Shown here in pieces: positions 45,638 to 53,715 of a stretch of 64,000 nucleotides of DNA. The notes below the pieces were generated by a model, which was given only the letters and a program-made list of their open reading frames with translations, had not been told where the DNA came from and searched no databases. Source of the DNA: UBA946 sp031550725 (GTDB lineage: Bacteria; Bacillota; Clostridia; Oscillospirales; Ruminococcaceae); the NCBI GenBank assembly GCA_031550725.1, contig JAVBOH010000016.1:1-64000 (forward strand), given 5' to 3'. Every line of letters starts with the position of its first letter. The first letter of the stretch is position 1. A program made the translations under genes and the position numbers.

Positions 45638-45678
45638 AGCGGTTATATGAAATTAATTTTTCATATAACCGCTTTTTT
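45638..45678 (+). terminator. Terminator of pduL
   Basis: 15-bp stem starting AGCGGTTATATGAAA (45638-45652), complement at 45659-45673, then TTTTTT. Confidence 0.93.
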
Positions 45679-45801
45679 GCGAACTGTATTTTTATAACTG
45701 TATATGCTCATATCGTTTTAGAATTAATTTATACATCACTACTAATATCTTTGTCGTTTATCTTGATAATTGAAAAATTTCTGTATATGAATTTTTTGTT
45801 T

Positions 45802-46127
45802 TTATAAGCTATCCTTACGCTTTGCTGCGACATCATACACTTCATTATCAGCACGAACAGATATTACAACAATCCTCATAATTTTATTAGTATCATATTC
45901 TAAACGATAAACAATTCTAAGTCCTGAATTACGAAGTTTTATTTTCATAAATCCTGATAAATCATTACCATTTTTATTTCCTAACGGTTTACCATAGCCA
46001 CCCTCGAAAATTGACACAGGGTTTATTACACTTTTTGAATTGCTTTTAATACTAGTTTCCTTTGTGAACCATCTAATCGTTCAAAGTCTTTTTCAGCCTC
46101 TTTGATATACTCTATATCCCAGCTCAT
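45802..46127 (-). pseudogene. Frameshifted RelE/ParE-family toxin
   Basis: The start (ATG at 46127) overlaps the antitoxin stop by ATGA. The first frame reads MSWDIEYIKEAEKDFERLDG ... LKAIQKV and stops at 46026-46028; the rest of the toxin continues in another frame (INPVSIFEGGYGKPLG ... GLRIVYRLEYD ... IVVISVRADNEVYDVAAKR) to 45802. One missing base near the A-run CAAAAAG at about 46033-46040 accounts for it; restored, the product would have 108 residues, normal for RelE-type mRNA interferases. The site is not a canonical slippery heptamer, so decay or a sequencing error is more likely than programmed frameshifting. Confidence 0.85.
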
Positions 46128-46456
46128 TTTTCAAACTCCACTTCTATGTCGTTCAAATCATTATCAGATATACCATATTTTTGCATTATATCCTCATGTG
46201 AAATTGATTTTTCATTTGTAATGTCTTTAACTCGGTTTTGTGCATCAACAAACAAAGAATAATCTTTCAGTTTTTCGATGATATTTTGATAATCAGTAGG
46301 GCTAATTAGTACACATTCTGGTGAATTATTTTTAACAACAATTTTCACACCATCGTGTTTGACCTCATCAAAAATACGATTAGCTTCACCTTTATTAAAA
46401 CGAGTAATCGGTACCATAACATCAAGTAAATTACTAATTGATAAAATATTAGCCAT
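46124..46456 (-). CDS. Phd/YefM-type antitoxin
   Basis: A 110-residue antitoxin. The N-terminal Phd/YefM DNA-binding fold is clear: LDVMVPITRFNKGEANRIFDEV followed by KIVVKNNSPECVLISPTDYQNIIEKL. The C-terminal part (about 65-110) is the toxin-binding tail. ATG 46456 follows GGAAG. It is translated just upstream of the broken RelE-type toxin (4-base overlap). The antitoxin frame is intact, as often found when only the toxin decays. Confidence 0.9.
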   Translation of the reverse strand: MANILSISNLLDVMVPITRFNKGEANRIFDEVKHDGVKIVVKNNSPECVLISPTDYQNIIEKLKDYSLFVDAQNRVKDITNEKSISHEDIMQKYGISDNDLNDIEVEFEK

Positions 46457-46474
46457 ATCACATCTTCCTTTCAA

Positions 46475-46716
46475 AAAATTTATATATATTATTCTACTTA
46501 TATTATATTATATTCAAACATAAACGTCAATATATTTATAGATTAATAAATCGTTATTTATATTGATTAAGTAATAAATATCAAAACAAAAAATCCACAC
46601 AGAAATTAATCTGTATGGATTTCGTTAGTTTGTATCACAAACTTAGTATTGGTTATGAATAAGCTTTTTGATACAATATGATAATTGATATAAGCATATA
46701 TCGTTTTATAATTTAC
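46475..46716. other. AT-rich spacer between two toxin-antitoxin loci
   Basis: No gene is visible. It contains AT-rich DNA upstream of the Phd-type antitoxin and the hairpin at 46582-46622 that ends the PIN locus. Confidence 0.6.
46582..46622 (-). terminator. Terminator of PIN locus (copy of tRNA-Gln terminator)
   Basis: Hairpin ATCCACACAG / CTGTATGGAT followed on the minus strand by TTTTTTGTTTTG. The whole 41-bp block matches 47450-47490 with only two differences, giving direct repeats on both sides of the PIN module. Confidence 0.85.
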
Positions 46717-46899
46717 TTATGACATTTTTCCTTTTTTTAATTCCTGCATTCTCTTTCGAGCTTTTTCAGCACCAACAGCATAATATTTACGTCGTTCTTC
46801 TGTTGTCATATTCTTAGTCATTTCATAATTGTATTCACGTATTTTGTGAATATCCTCAATTGTGAAGTCTGGGCTGATATTTAATTCTAACATAATCAT
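46717..46899 (-). CDS. Small partner protein of PIN toxin (putative antitoxin)
   Basis: A 60-residue protein (MIMLELNISPDFTIEDIHKIREYNYE ... TTEERRKYYAVGAEKARKRMQELKKGK). It is mostly helical and charged; the core EDIHKIREYNYEMTKNMT resembles short proteins paired with PIN-domain genes in gut Firmicutes. It overlaps the PIN gene by 4 bases (ATGA), so the pair is translationally coupled with the toxin gene first, a reversed order for type II systems. Antitoxin function is inferred from position. Confidence 0.7.
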   Translation of the reverse strand: MIMLELNISPDFTIEDIHKIREYNYEMTKNMTTEERRKYYAVGAEKARKRMQELKKGKMS

Positions 46900-47372
46900 T
46901 CCTCACTTTCTAATAGCATAGTAGGTGGTATTAAGCTTATGTCTTTGTAACCTTGATTAATTGTAATTAAGCGAACACCTCTGTTTGTTTTTATGTTTGC
47001 TATATGTTTAAAGTTCCATGATACAATATAATCACAATTACTTACAACAGCTGACGCAATATGCAAACAATCATCATAGCTTTTAGCAGTTAGTATGCCT
47101 GCACTAATTATTGTTTTTGCTAATTCTTCGATTTCACTGTTTATTGAAACTGAAGTTGTTTCTATCTCGTTCAGATAATTAAACATAATATCTTGTTTTG
47201 GCTGACTGCATCTTGATAACTCATCAAGTGTGGTTTCTGATAGATACACATCAAACTTACCAGCTTTTATATCATCCCATAATTTTAGAGTATCTGCCAT
47301 CTTATCAGGTACATCCTCTTGCTTTAAGTGACTAATAACAGAAGTATCAAGATAAATTTTAAGCTTTTTCAA
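46896..47372 (-). CDS. PIN-domain protein, putative VapC-like toxin
   Basis: A 158-residue PIN-fold nuclease candidate. Acidic active-site residues are visible in KIYLDTSVISHL (first Asp), the ETTLDELSRC region, and SYDDCLHIASAVVSNCDYIVSWNFKHI (DD and final Asp). Such proteins cleave RNA as toxins of type II modules. The start is TTG at 47372 with GGAGGTG at 47381-47387. It lies just downstream of two tRNA-Gln genes on the same strand, beyond their terminator. Confidence 0.82.
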   Translation of the reverse strand: MKKLKIYLDTSVISHLKQEDVPDKMADTLKLWDDIKAGKFDVYLSETTLDELSRCSQPKQDIMFNYLNEIETTSVSINSEIEELAKTIISAGILTAKSYDDCLHIASAVVSNCDYIVSWNFKHIANIKTNRGVRLITINQGYKDISLIPPTMLLESEE

Positions 47373-47449
47373 TTGTATTCACCTCCAAAAAACATCGTAT
47401 ATTTGTTAATATTATTATACCATATAACTATGAGAATTACAATATAATT

Positions 47450-47493
47450 CAAAACAAAAAATCCATACAGAAATTAATCTGCATGGATTTTTT
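47450..47493 (-). terminator. Terminator of the tRNA-Gln pair
   Basis: Inverted repeat AAAAAATCCAT(A)CAG / CTGCATGGATTTTTT right after the CCA end of tRNA-Gln(CTG); T-rich on the minus strand (and nearly so on plus). Bases 47450-47490 recur at 46582-46622. Confidence 0.85.
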
Positions 47494-47499
47494 GTTTTA

Positions 47500-47575
47500 T
47501 GGTTGGGGTGCAGGGATTCGAACCCCGGAAGTGCCTGAGTCAGAGTCAGGTGCCTTACCGCTTGGCTACACCCCA
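47500..47575 (-). tRNA. tRNA-Gln (anticodon CTG)
   Basis: Cloverleaf on the minus strand: acceptor TGGGGTG/CACCCCA, D arm GCC..GGC, anticodon arm CCTGA-CTCTGAC-TCAGG giving anticodon CTG, T arm with GTTCGAA(T), and an encoded CCA end (47500-47502). TGGGGT start and TAGCCAAG are usual for Firmicute tRNA-Gln. Confidence 0.95.
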
Positions 47576-47628
47576 GTGTAGTTCGTACCTAATACGAATT
47601 AATGTTTTAAAGCACGAACTGTCGTTAG

Positions 47629-47704
47629 TGGTTGGGATAAGTGGATTCGAACCACCGAATGACGGAGTCAAAGTCCGTTGCCTTAGCCGCTTGGCTATAT
47701 CCCA
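47629..47704 (-). tRNA. tRNA-Gln (anticodon TTG)
   Basis: Cloverleaf on the minus strand: acceptor TGGGATA/TATCCCA, anticodon arm ACGGA-CTTTGAC-TCCGT giving anticodon TTG, T arm with GGTTCGAATCC, and an encoded CCA end. First of the tandem pair to be transcribed. Confidence 0.96.
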
Positions 47705-47758
47705 ATGTCAAATGGATTATCCACATGGATTTAGCTAACATCTTTAAGCGACTTATAT

Positions 47759-47787
47759 ATATTATCACATTACAGCTTAAATATCAA
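47759..47787 (-). promoter_or_regulatory. Promoter of the tRNA-Gln pair
   Basis: Minus-strand TTGATA (47782-47787), 17-bp spacer, TAATAT (47759-47764), about 55 bp from the first tRNA. Confidence 0.65.
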
Positions 47788-47854
47788 GCTTTTTTACTCA
47801 TTTTCGTGATATTATACAACACATTTATATATTATTCAAACAATATGCACAATG

Positions 47855-48457
47855 CTATATTTCATTACGATTTTCAAGAGCCTTGAATAAAGTAACTTCA
47901 TCAGCATATTCAAGCGTGCCGCCAATAGGAATACCGAAAGCTAAACGTGAGCATTTAATGCCCAAAGGTTTCAATAGCTTAGATATATACATTGCAGTCG
48001 CTTCACCCTCAACAGTTGGGTTTGTCGCCATAATAACCTCTGCAACATTACCCTTTTGAATTCGGGTCAGCAGCTCTTTAATGCGGATATTATCAGGCGC
48101 AATACCATCCATCGGTGAAAGCAAGCCATGCAAAACATGATATGTCCCCTTATATTCGTTTGTGCGTTCAAATGCAGATACATCCTTTGGGGTTTCAACA
48201 ACACAAATTGTTCCGTCATCACGTCTGTCGTCATCGCATATCGGACAAATTTCACCCTCTGTAAGATTTTGGCATACGGTACAGCATTTTACGGTCTGGT
48301 GAGCATTTATAATCGCATCAGAAAAAGCTTTAACTTCATCAGCAGACATACTCATAACATGATATGCAAGCCTTTGAGCAGATTTCATACCAATTCCGGG
48401 AAGTTTCGCAAATTGTTCAGCCAGCAAAACAAGCGGCAATGCAGTATTTCCCGCCAT
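47855..48457 (-). CDS. recR: Recombination mediator RecR
   Basis: A 200-residue recombinational repair protein acting with RecO/RecF to load RecA. Visible parts: helix-hairpin-helix (LPGIGMKSAQRLAYHVMSM), four-Cys zinc finger (CCTVCQNLTEGEICPICDD), Toprim domain (ICVVETPKDVSAFERT, EVIMATNPTVEGEATAMYI) and the C-terminal RLAFGIPIGGTLEYADEVTLFKALENR. Ribosome binding site TTGGAGG. Last gene of the dnaX-ybaB-recR cluster. Confidence 0.96.
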   Translation of the reverse strand: MAGNTALPLVLLAEQFAKLPGIGMKSAQRLAYHVMSMSADEVKAFSDAIINAHQTVKCCTVCQNLTEGEICPICDDDRRDDGTICVVETPKDVSAFERTNEYKGTYHVLHGLLSPMDGIAPDNIRIKELLTRIQKGNVAEVIMATNPTVEGEATAMYISKLLKPLGIKCSRLAFGIPIGGTLEYADEVTLFKALENRNEI

Positions 48458-48557
48458 AAAACTATACCTCCAAAATAAAGTCTTGATGAAATAAAATGCA
48501 AGGATTTCAGCATAATACTAAAATCCTTACATAGACAGGTTAATGTATACCTTGTGT

Positions 48558-48905
48558 TTAGAACAAGCCAGGTAGAGAAATACCGCCAGTCAAAACACCC
48601 ATTTCGCTTTCTGAAACGTCTTCAATCTGCTTAACAGTGTCGTTGAAAGCACTGATAATAAGGTCCTGAAGCATCTCAATGTCCTCTGGATCAACAACCT
48701 CAGGCTTAATGTTAAGAGAAATAATCTCTTTTTTACCTGACATAACAACTTCAACAGCACCGCCGCCAACAGTAGTGGAAAACTCTCTGCCTTCAATATC
48801 CTCCTGAAGTGTCAAAATCTGACTCTGCATATTCTGAGCCTGCTTAATCATACTCTGTGTATTCTGTGGTCCGCCGCCCATTCCTTTTGGTAATCTTGAT
48901 TTCAT
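48558..48905 (-). CDS. ebfC: YbaB/EbfC nucleoid-associated protein
   Basis: A 115-residue DNA-binding protein. Characteristic segments are an N-terminal Gly/Met-rich stretch, QNMQSQILTLQEDIEGREFSTTVGGGAVEVVMSGKKEIISLNIKPEVVDPEDIEMLQDLI and the closing EMGVLTGGISLPGLF. Dimers of this family bind DNA. It lies between dnaX and recR, its conserved place. AGAAGGAG precedes the start. Confidence 0.94.
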   Translation of the reverse strand: MKSRLPKGMGGGPQNTQSMIKQAQNMQSQILTLQEDIEGREFSTTVGGGAVEVVMSGKKEIISLNIKPEVVDPEDIEMLQDLIISAFNDTVKQIEDVSESEMGVLTGGISLPGLF

Positions 48906-49019
48906 AATTACTTTGCTCCTTCTATTTAATAGAAATTATATGAGAAACATGTATTTCATACAAACAATATATATGAAATCTACATTTCTTTTGAATATAC
49001 TAACATTTATATCAGTATA

Positions 49020-50630
49020 TTATTTACATTCGGTCGTGATATCATTTTGAACAGCCTTTTCAATAAGACTTTTCATTTTATCACTATTAGCAGCAGTTTG
49101 TACGTTCTCTGTTGTATTTCCAACATATTTTGAACGTATGGAATAAGTATTGCCAGTAACTTTTTTGACTGCCACACTAAGTTTTTCGGCGTTTTCCTTA
49201 ATTCTTAAAAGCTGTATAAAGAATGCATTTTCAGCATAAATCAACATATAACCTTGATTTTCAACAGCACGAGAACCATCAAGCGCACCAGTAACAGCAG
49301 GACACATTTCCGAAAAAGCCTCAAGTATTTCAGTCCATTTCTGAACTGGCTTAAAATCCTCCAGCTTCATTTTCGACAAATCAGTAACTATATCAGCGTT
49401 TGCAGACTTAACAGGAGCGGCAGTTTTGGCTTTCTCCTGCGGCACAAATGACGCATTCATAAGCTTTTGCTCTAAGCTAGCAATTTTATTAAGCAGTTCA
49501 TCATTATTCGAAGCAGCCGCCGTCGCAGCAGTTCTTTCCGAACAAAGTTTAATAATGCACATCTCAATCTCGACACGTTTTGCAGACGCTTTAGCAAGAC
49601 GTTCATTTGCAGCCTGAAGAATTTCAAGCTTGTACATAATATCATCAAGCGAAAGCATATCAGCAGTATTCTTTATCATTTCAAGCTCATTAGGCATACA
49701 AACGATAACATCAGCATTCTGCGGTACAGCCTTAGCCATCATAATATTACGAAACTGTGCAATCAGCTCATCACAAAGCTTTTGCATATCCTTTGACATA
49801 TCATAAAGCTTATCAATAACTGTAATTGCCTTTGCTGGATTTTTCTGTGTTACAGCATCAATTATATCAAAAAGATAGTCACGCCCTGCAATTCCAGCCG
49901 CATCAGATACAACCTCAAGTGTTACATGGTCAGAGAAAGCAATACACTGGTCAAGCAGCGAAAGTGCATCTCTCATACCGCCGTCAGCAGTCTTTGCGAT
50001 AAGCTCAGCGGCATCACGCTCAAGCGAAATACCCTCGGTATTCGCAACATATAAAAGTCTTTCCGTAATATCAAGCGTTGTTATTCTGCGAAAATCATAA
50101 CGCTGACACCTTGAAAGAATAGTCGGTAAAACCTTGTGAATTTCAGTAGTTGCTAAAATAAATTTGACATGCGGAGGTGGTTCCTCCATAATTTTAAGCA
50201 GTGCATTGAATGCCTCCTTGGAAAGCATATGCACCTCGTCAATAATATAAATCTTATATTTACAGCGTTCAGGCGTATAAATTGCACCCTCTCGCAGCTC
50301 ACGAACATCATCAACACCATTATTTGATGCAGCATCTATCTCTATAATATCAGACAAAGCATTTTCATCGGCATCTCTACACACAGAGCATTCAAGGCAT
50401 GGGTTTCCATTGACAGGATGCTCACAGTTAACAGCCTTTGCAAATATTCTTGCACAAGTAGTCTTACCAGTTCCACGAGAGCCTGTAAAAAGGTAAGCAT
50501 GGGCAGTTTTACTATTAATAATCTGATTTTCAAGTGTTGTTGTAATATGTGGCTGTGACACAACATCATCAAAAGTTAAAGGGCGGTATTTTCTGTAAAG
50601 TGCTTTATAACCGTTGTTTTCCTCTTTCAA
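49020..50630 (-). CDS. dnaX: DNA polymerase III subunit gamma/tau
   Basis: A 536-residue clamp-loader ATPase. It opens YRKYRPLTFDDVVSQPHI, then Walker A FTGSRGTGKTT, zinc-binding Cys cluster (CEHPVNGNPCLECSVC), Walker B IYIIDEVHMLS, SRC motif ILSRCQRYDFRR, and domain III (about 225-360). The rest is a short tau-like region (about 365-536). The start codon is TTG at 50630, supported by AAGGATG 10 bases upstream. I see no internal slippery signal that would make a separate gamma form. Confidence 0.95.
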   Translation of the reverse strand: MKEENNGYKALYRKYRPLTFDDVVSQPHITTTLENQIINSKTAHAYLFTGSRGTGKTTCARIFAKAVNCEHPVNGNPCLECSVCRDADENALSDIIEIDAASNNGVDDVRELREGAIYTPERCKYKIYIIDEVHMLSKEAFNALLKIMEEPPPHVKFILATTEIHKVLPTILSRCQRYDFRRITTLDITERLLYVANTEGISLERDAAELIAKTADGGMRDALSLLDQCIAFSDHVTLEVVSDAAGIAGRDYLFDIIDAVTQKNPAKAITVIDKLYDMSKDMQKLCDELIAQFRNIMMAKAVPQNADVIVCMPNELEMIKNTADMLSLDDIMYKLEILQAANERLAKASAKRVEIEMCIIKLCSERTAATAAASNNDELLNKIASLEQKLMNASFVPQEKAKTAAPVKSANADIVTDLSKMKLEDFKPVQKWTEILEAFSEMCPAVTGALDGSRAVENQGYMLIYAENAFFIQLLRIKENAEKLSVAVKKVTGNTYSIRSKYVGNTTENVQTAANSDKMKSLIEKAVQNDITTECK

Positions 50631-50696
50631 ATCAGTTCACATCCTTATAGTAATGCATAATTCACAATATACAGTTCACAGTTTATAGTTAATGAA

Positions 50697-51602
50697 TTAT
50701 TCATCATATTCATCGTCATCAGCTTTATCATTAATACGCATATTATTGTCAATTTTATCAAGAATTCCGTTAGCTTCTGCAATTTTGCAATAATAGCGCT
50801 TAAATCCATCAATATCATCCATATTATTTATAAGCGCACGTCCAAAATACTCACGGCTCTTGTCAACATCATTCATCTGCAAACAAGCAAGCGAGCACCC
50901 ACCGAGTGCAAAAGCATAATTCATGCCTTTTGATACTGACTTGTTGAACATATCAAACGCCTTTTCAGGCATATTTCCCTTTAGATAGGCCATACCCATA
51001 TCAGTTATAACATAGTCCATATAAGTGTCTTTATTAAGCAGGGCTTCATAATACTCAACAGCCTCGTTATAACACCCTGTGTTTGTATAACATCTGCCAA
51101 CCATTATATAAATATCATCAATATTAATACCAAGCTCAATTGACTGGGTATAATATTTTGCGGCATTAGTAGGATAACCCATCAAATGATATGTACGTCC
51201 ATGAAAATAGCACAGAACAGCTTTCCATGAATCCTTTAGCTTAAAATCCTGTAAGCCGCTGAAAATTTCTAAAGCGGTGTTAAAATCATTTTTATGAAGT
51301 GCCGAAACACCCTTGTGAAATAAGCGTGAATCACGCAATATAGTATTGAATGTTTTTCCGATAACCCTTGTATCAAAAGGATAGTCAGCGGCATCATTAA
51401 TGCATTTTCCAAGTGCCATGGCGGCAGTAACCAAAACAGCAAAACCACTGCAAACCAAGCTATATATCATTATAACTCTAAGTCCGTCAGCATCATTCCA
51501 AAAGCAGACAAGTGCTGTAATTATGAATGAAATTATCATTACAGCCACAACTATCACTGTATATTTCATGTGATGTGCAAAATATCTCAAAAAACTTTTC
51601 AT
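50697..51602 (-). CDS. TPR-repeat membrane protein
   Basis: A 301-residue protein with two N-terminal membrane helices (about 12-34 and 42-65) followed by a cytoplasmic or extracellular array of tetratricopeptide repeats (about 95-270: FNTALEIFSGLQDFKLKDSW, YPTNAAKYYTQSIELGI, CYNEAVEYYEALLNKDTYMDY, PEKAFDMFNKSVSKGMNYAF) and an acidic C-terminus. It probably serves as a protein-interaction scaffold; no partner is evident. The open frame continues upstream into the SRP RNA, but the ATG at 51602 gives a sensible membrane anchor start. It is 27 bp downstream of the SRP RNA and upstream of dnaX. Confidence 0.82.
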   Translation of the reverse strand: MKSFLRYFAHHMKYTVIVVAVMIISFIITALVCFWNDADGLRVIMIYSLVCSGFAVLVTAAMALGKCINDAADYPFDTRVIGKTFNTILRDSRLFHKGVSALHKNDFNTALEIFSGLQDFKLKDSWKAVLCYFHGRTYHLMGYPTNAAKYYTQSIELGINIDDIYIMVGRCYTNTGCYNEAVEYYEALLNKDTYMDYVITDMGMAYLKGNMPEKAFDMFNKSVSKGMNYAFALGGCSLACLQMNDVDKSREYFGRALINNMDDIDGFKRYYCKIAEANGILDKIDNNMRINDKADDDEYDE

Positions 51603-51628
51603 AAATAATCGTCCCAAAATTATACAAA

Positions 51629-51757
51629 AATCCGATGCATAGGTGTGCAGGCTGACTGCGGCACACAAAACGATCCGCTTAATGCTGCTCGGTTCCCCGC
51701 CTGACATGGTTCACGGTGTTCTATTGCACAGGGCCCGCACACCTATACATCGGATTG
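51629..51757 (-). ncRNA. ffs: Signal recognition particle RNA (small cytoplasmic RNA)
   Basis: On the minus strand, the helix 8 signature is clear: GTCAGG, then the CGG-GGAA-CCG tetraloop hairpin and AGCAGC, the symmetric internal loop bound by Ffh. Long outer arms pair (CCGATGTATAGGTGTGC with GCACACCTATGCATCGG). A TTTTTG run at the 3' end acts as terminator. The scRNA-dnaX-ybaB-recR order is common in Firmicutes, here with a TPR gene inserted. Confidence 0.93.
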
Positions 51758-51786
51758 TATTTAATCCAATTTCGTAAGTATTTAAT

Positions 51787-51815
51787 ATTATACCACATTT
51801 CTTAGCGTTTTGCAA
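51787..51815 (-). promoter_or_regulatory. Promoter of SRP RNA
   Basis: Minus-strand TTGCAA (51810-51815), 17-bp spacer, TATAAT (51787-51792), about 30 bp upstream of the RNA's 5' arm. Confidence 0.85.
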
Positions 51816-51861
51816 GAGGTTATTATAAATTTAATTCATAATTCATAATTACTATATCTAT

Positions 51862-51897
51862 AAAGACTGCCATACAAAAAATCGTACAGCAGTCCTA
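51862..51897 (-). terminator. Terminator of hisS-aspS operon
   Basis: Minus-strand stem GGACTGC..GTAC with GTA(T)..GCAGTCTTT around a T-rich loop, ending in TTTAT just after the aspS stop. Confidence 0.75.
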
Positions 51898-51910
51898 TTA
51901 TTATATAAAT

Positions 51911-53680
51911 TTATTCACCTTTAATCTGAATACCAAGAACATCCAAACTTTCCTTATCGACATCAGCAGGACAAGCGGACATAAGCTCGGATGCATTCTG
52001 CACCTTAGGGAACGCAGTAACATCACGAAGATTATCAGCACCGCAGATAATCATTGCAAGTCTGTCAAGTCCGATACCCATACCGCCGTGTGGAGCAGCA
52101 CCATATTTATATGCATCAACAAGGAAACCAAACTTAGCCTCGATTTCTTCATCAGTAAGACCCAAAGCTTTGAACATTTTCTGCTGAAGCTCATAGTCAT
52201 TGATACGGATTGAACCGCTTGAAAGCTCTGTCCCGTTCAAAACAAGGTCATAGGCCTTTGCAAAAACCTTAGCAGGATCGCTTTCCAAGTACTCAAGACA
52301 CTCGTCCATAGGCATTGTGAACGGATGATGCATTGCAAGCCAGTTGCCGCTTTCTTCATCATATTCAAAGAATGGGAACTCTGTAATCCAAAGGAAATTA
52401 AAGCCCTCTGGAATGATATCAAGCTGTTTTGCAACCTTTAGACGAAGTGAGCCAAGTGTTGAAAGGGTTGTGCTGTTTTTATCAGCAACGATGAAAACAA
52501 CATCACCCTTTTCTGCGCCAACAGCATTAAGGATAGCAGAAAGCTCACCCTCTGCCATGAATTTACCGAATGAACAATTAGGTTCATCTTCAACCCAACG
52601 CACATAAGCAAGTCCCTTTGCACCGATACCACGAACATATTCGATAAGCTTGTCTATTTCCTTACGAGTTAGTGCTGCAGCAGCATTTTTAGCAACAATC
52701 GCACGAACAGAGCCACCAGCTTCGATAGCGGAGGTAAACACGCTAAATCCGCATGACTTAACCATCTCGGAAATGTTCTGTATCTTCATATCAAAACGTG
52801 TATCAGGCTTATCAGAGCCATACATTTCCATAGCGTCAGTATATTTCAAGCGAGGTAGTGGAAGTGGAATTTCAACATTTAACAATTCCTCGAAAAGACG
52901 ATGGATAAAGCCCTCGTTCATTTCCATGATATCATCAACATCAACAAATGACATTTCAAGGTCAATCTGTGTAAATTCTGGCTGACGGTCAGCACGCAAG
53001 TCCTCATCACGAAAACATCTTGCAAGCTGAATATAACGGTCATAACCTGAAACCATCAAAAGCTGCTTGTAAATCTGTGGTGACTGTGGCAAAGCATAGA
53101 ACTTACCCTGATGAATTCTTGATGGAACAAGGTAATCTCTTGCACCCTCAGGAGTTGACTTAATCATCATAGGTGTTTCAATCTCGATAAAACCATTCTC
53201 ATAATAATAATCACGAGCAACCTTAGCGATTTTACTTCTCATGATTATATTATCCTGCAAAGGTTTTCTTCTTAGGTCAAGATAACGATATTTTAGTCTT
53301 AGCTCTTCATTTGTGTTTGAGTTATCAACAATTTCAAACGGCGGGGTTTCAGATTTTGCAAGAATACGCAAATCATCAACGATAATCTCGATATTACCAG
53401 TCTTAATTTCAGTATTTTTACTCTCACGCTCACGAACAACACCCTTTGCCATCAAAACATATTCAGAGTGACAGCTTGATGCCTTTTCAAAAACAGTACG
53501 GTCAGTAGCATCGTTAAACGCAAGCTGTACAATTCCTGTACGGTCACGCAAATCAATAAAAATCAAGTTTCCAAGGTTACGGATTTTCTGCACATAACCG
53601 CCGACAGTAACGGAATTTCCGATACCCTCAACATCTCCGCAATAATGTGTACGCTTTAAGCCTTTCATATTATCAGCCAT
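51911..53680 (-). CDS. aspS: Aspartyl-tRNA synthetase
   Basis: A 589-residue class II synthetase of the bacterial type. Order: N-terminal OB fold (VGGYVQKIRNLGNLIFIDLRDRTG), catalytic core motif 2 (CFRDEDLRADRQPEFTQIDLEMSF), bacterial GAD insertion (about 300-410), and motif 3 (GMGIGLDRLAMIICG). ATG 53680 follows GAAAGGATG; the ATG at 53689 overlaps the site. It is the last gene of the T-box-controlled operon. Whether it is discriminating or also charges tRNA-Asn cannot be told from sequence alone. Confidence 0.95.
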   Translation of the reverse strand: MADNMKGLKRTHYCGDVEGIGNSVTVGGYVQKIRNLGNLIFIDLRDRTGIVQLAFNDATDRTVFEKASSCHSEYVLMAKGVVRERESKNTEIKTGNIEIIVDDLRILAKSETPPFEIVDNSNTNEELRLKYRYLDLRRKPLQDNIIMRSKIAKVARDYYYENGFIEIETPMMIKSTPEGARDYLVPSRIHQGKFYALPQSPQIYKQLLMVSGYDRYIQLARCFRDEDLRADRQPEFTQIDLEMSFVDVDDIMEMNEGFIHRLFEELLNVEIPLPLPRLKYTDAMEMYGSDKPDTRFDMKIQNISEMVKSCGFSVFTSAIEAGGSVRAIVAKNAAAALTRKEIDKLIEYVRGIGAKGLAYVRWVEDEPNCSFGKFMAEGELSAILNAVGAEKGDVVFIVADKNSTTLSTLGSLRLKVAKQLDIIPEGFNFLWITEFPFFEYDEESGNWLAMHHPFTMPMDECLEYLESDPAKVFAKAYDLVLNGTELSSGSIRINDYELQQKMFKALGLTDEEIEAKFGFLVDAYKYGAAPHGGMGIGLDRLAMIICGADNLRDVTAFPKVQNASELMSACPADVDKESLDVLGIQIKGE

Positions 53681-53715
53681 AATAAACATCCTTTCAAAAT
53701 TTAGCTCTATATTTT

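Noticed and set aside
46026..46045. Programmed -1 frameshift in the RelE-type toxin
   Set aside because: The site (ATT CAA AAA GTG) does not form a canonical X XXY YYZ slippery heptamer and I see no downstream stimulatory structure; decay or sequence error is simpler.
47499..47738. Open frame over the two tRNA-Gln genes
   Set aside because: The protein-like reading (GFEPR/GFEPP repeats) comes from the T arms of two tRNAs on the other strand.
51603..51707. N-terminal extension of the TPR protein
   Set aside because: These codons overlap the SRP RNA helix 8 and terminator; the ATG at 51602 is the sensible start.
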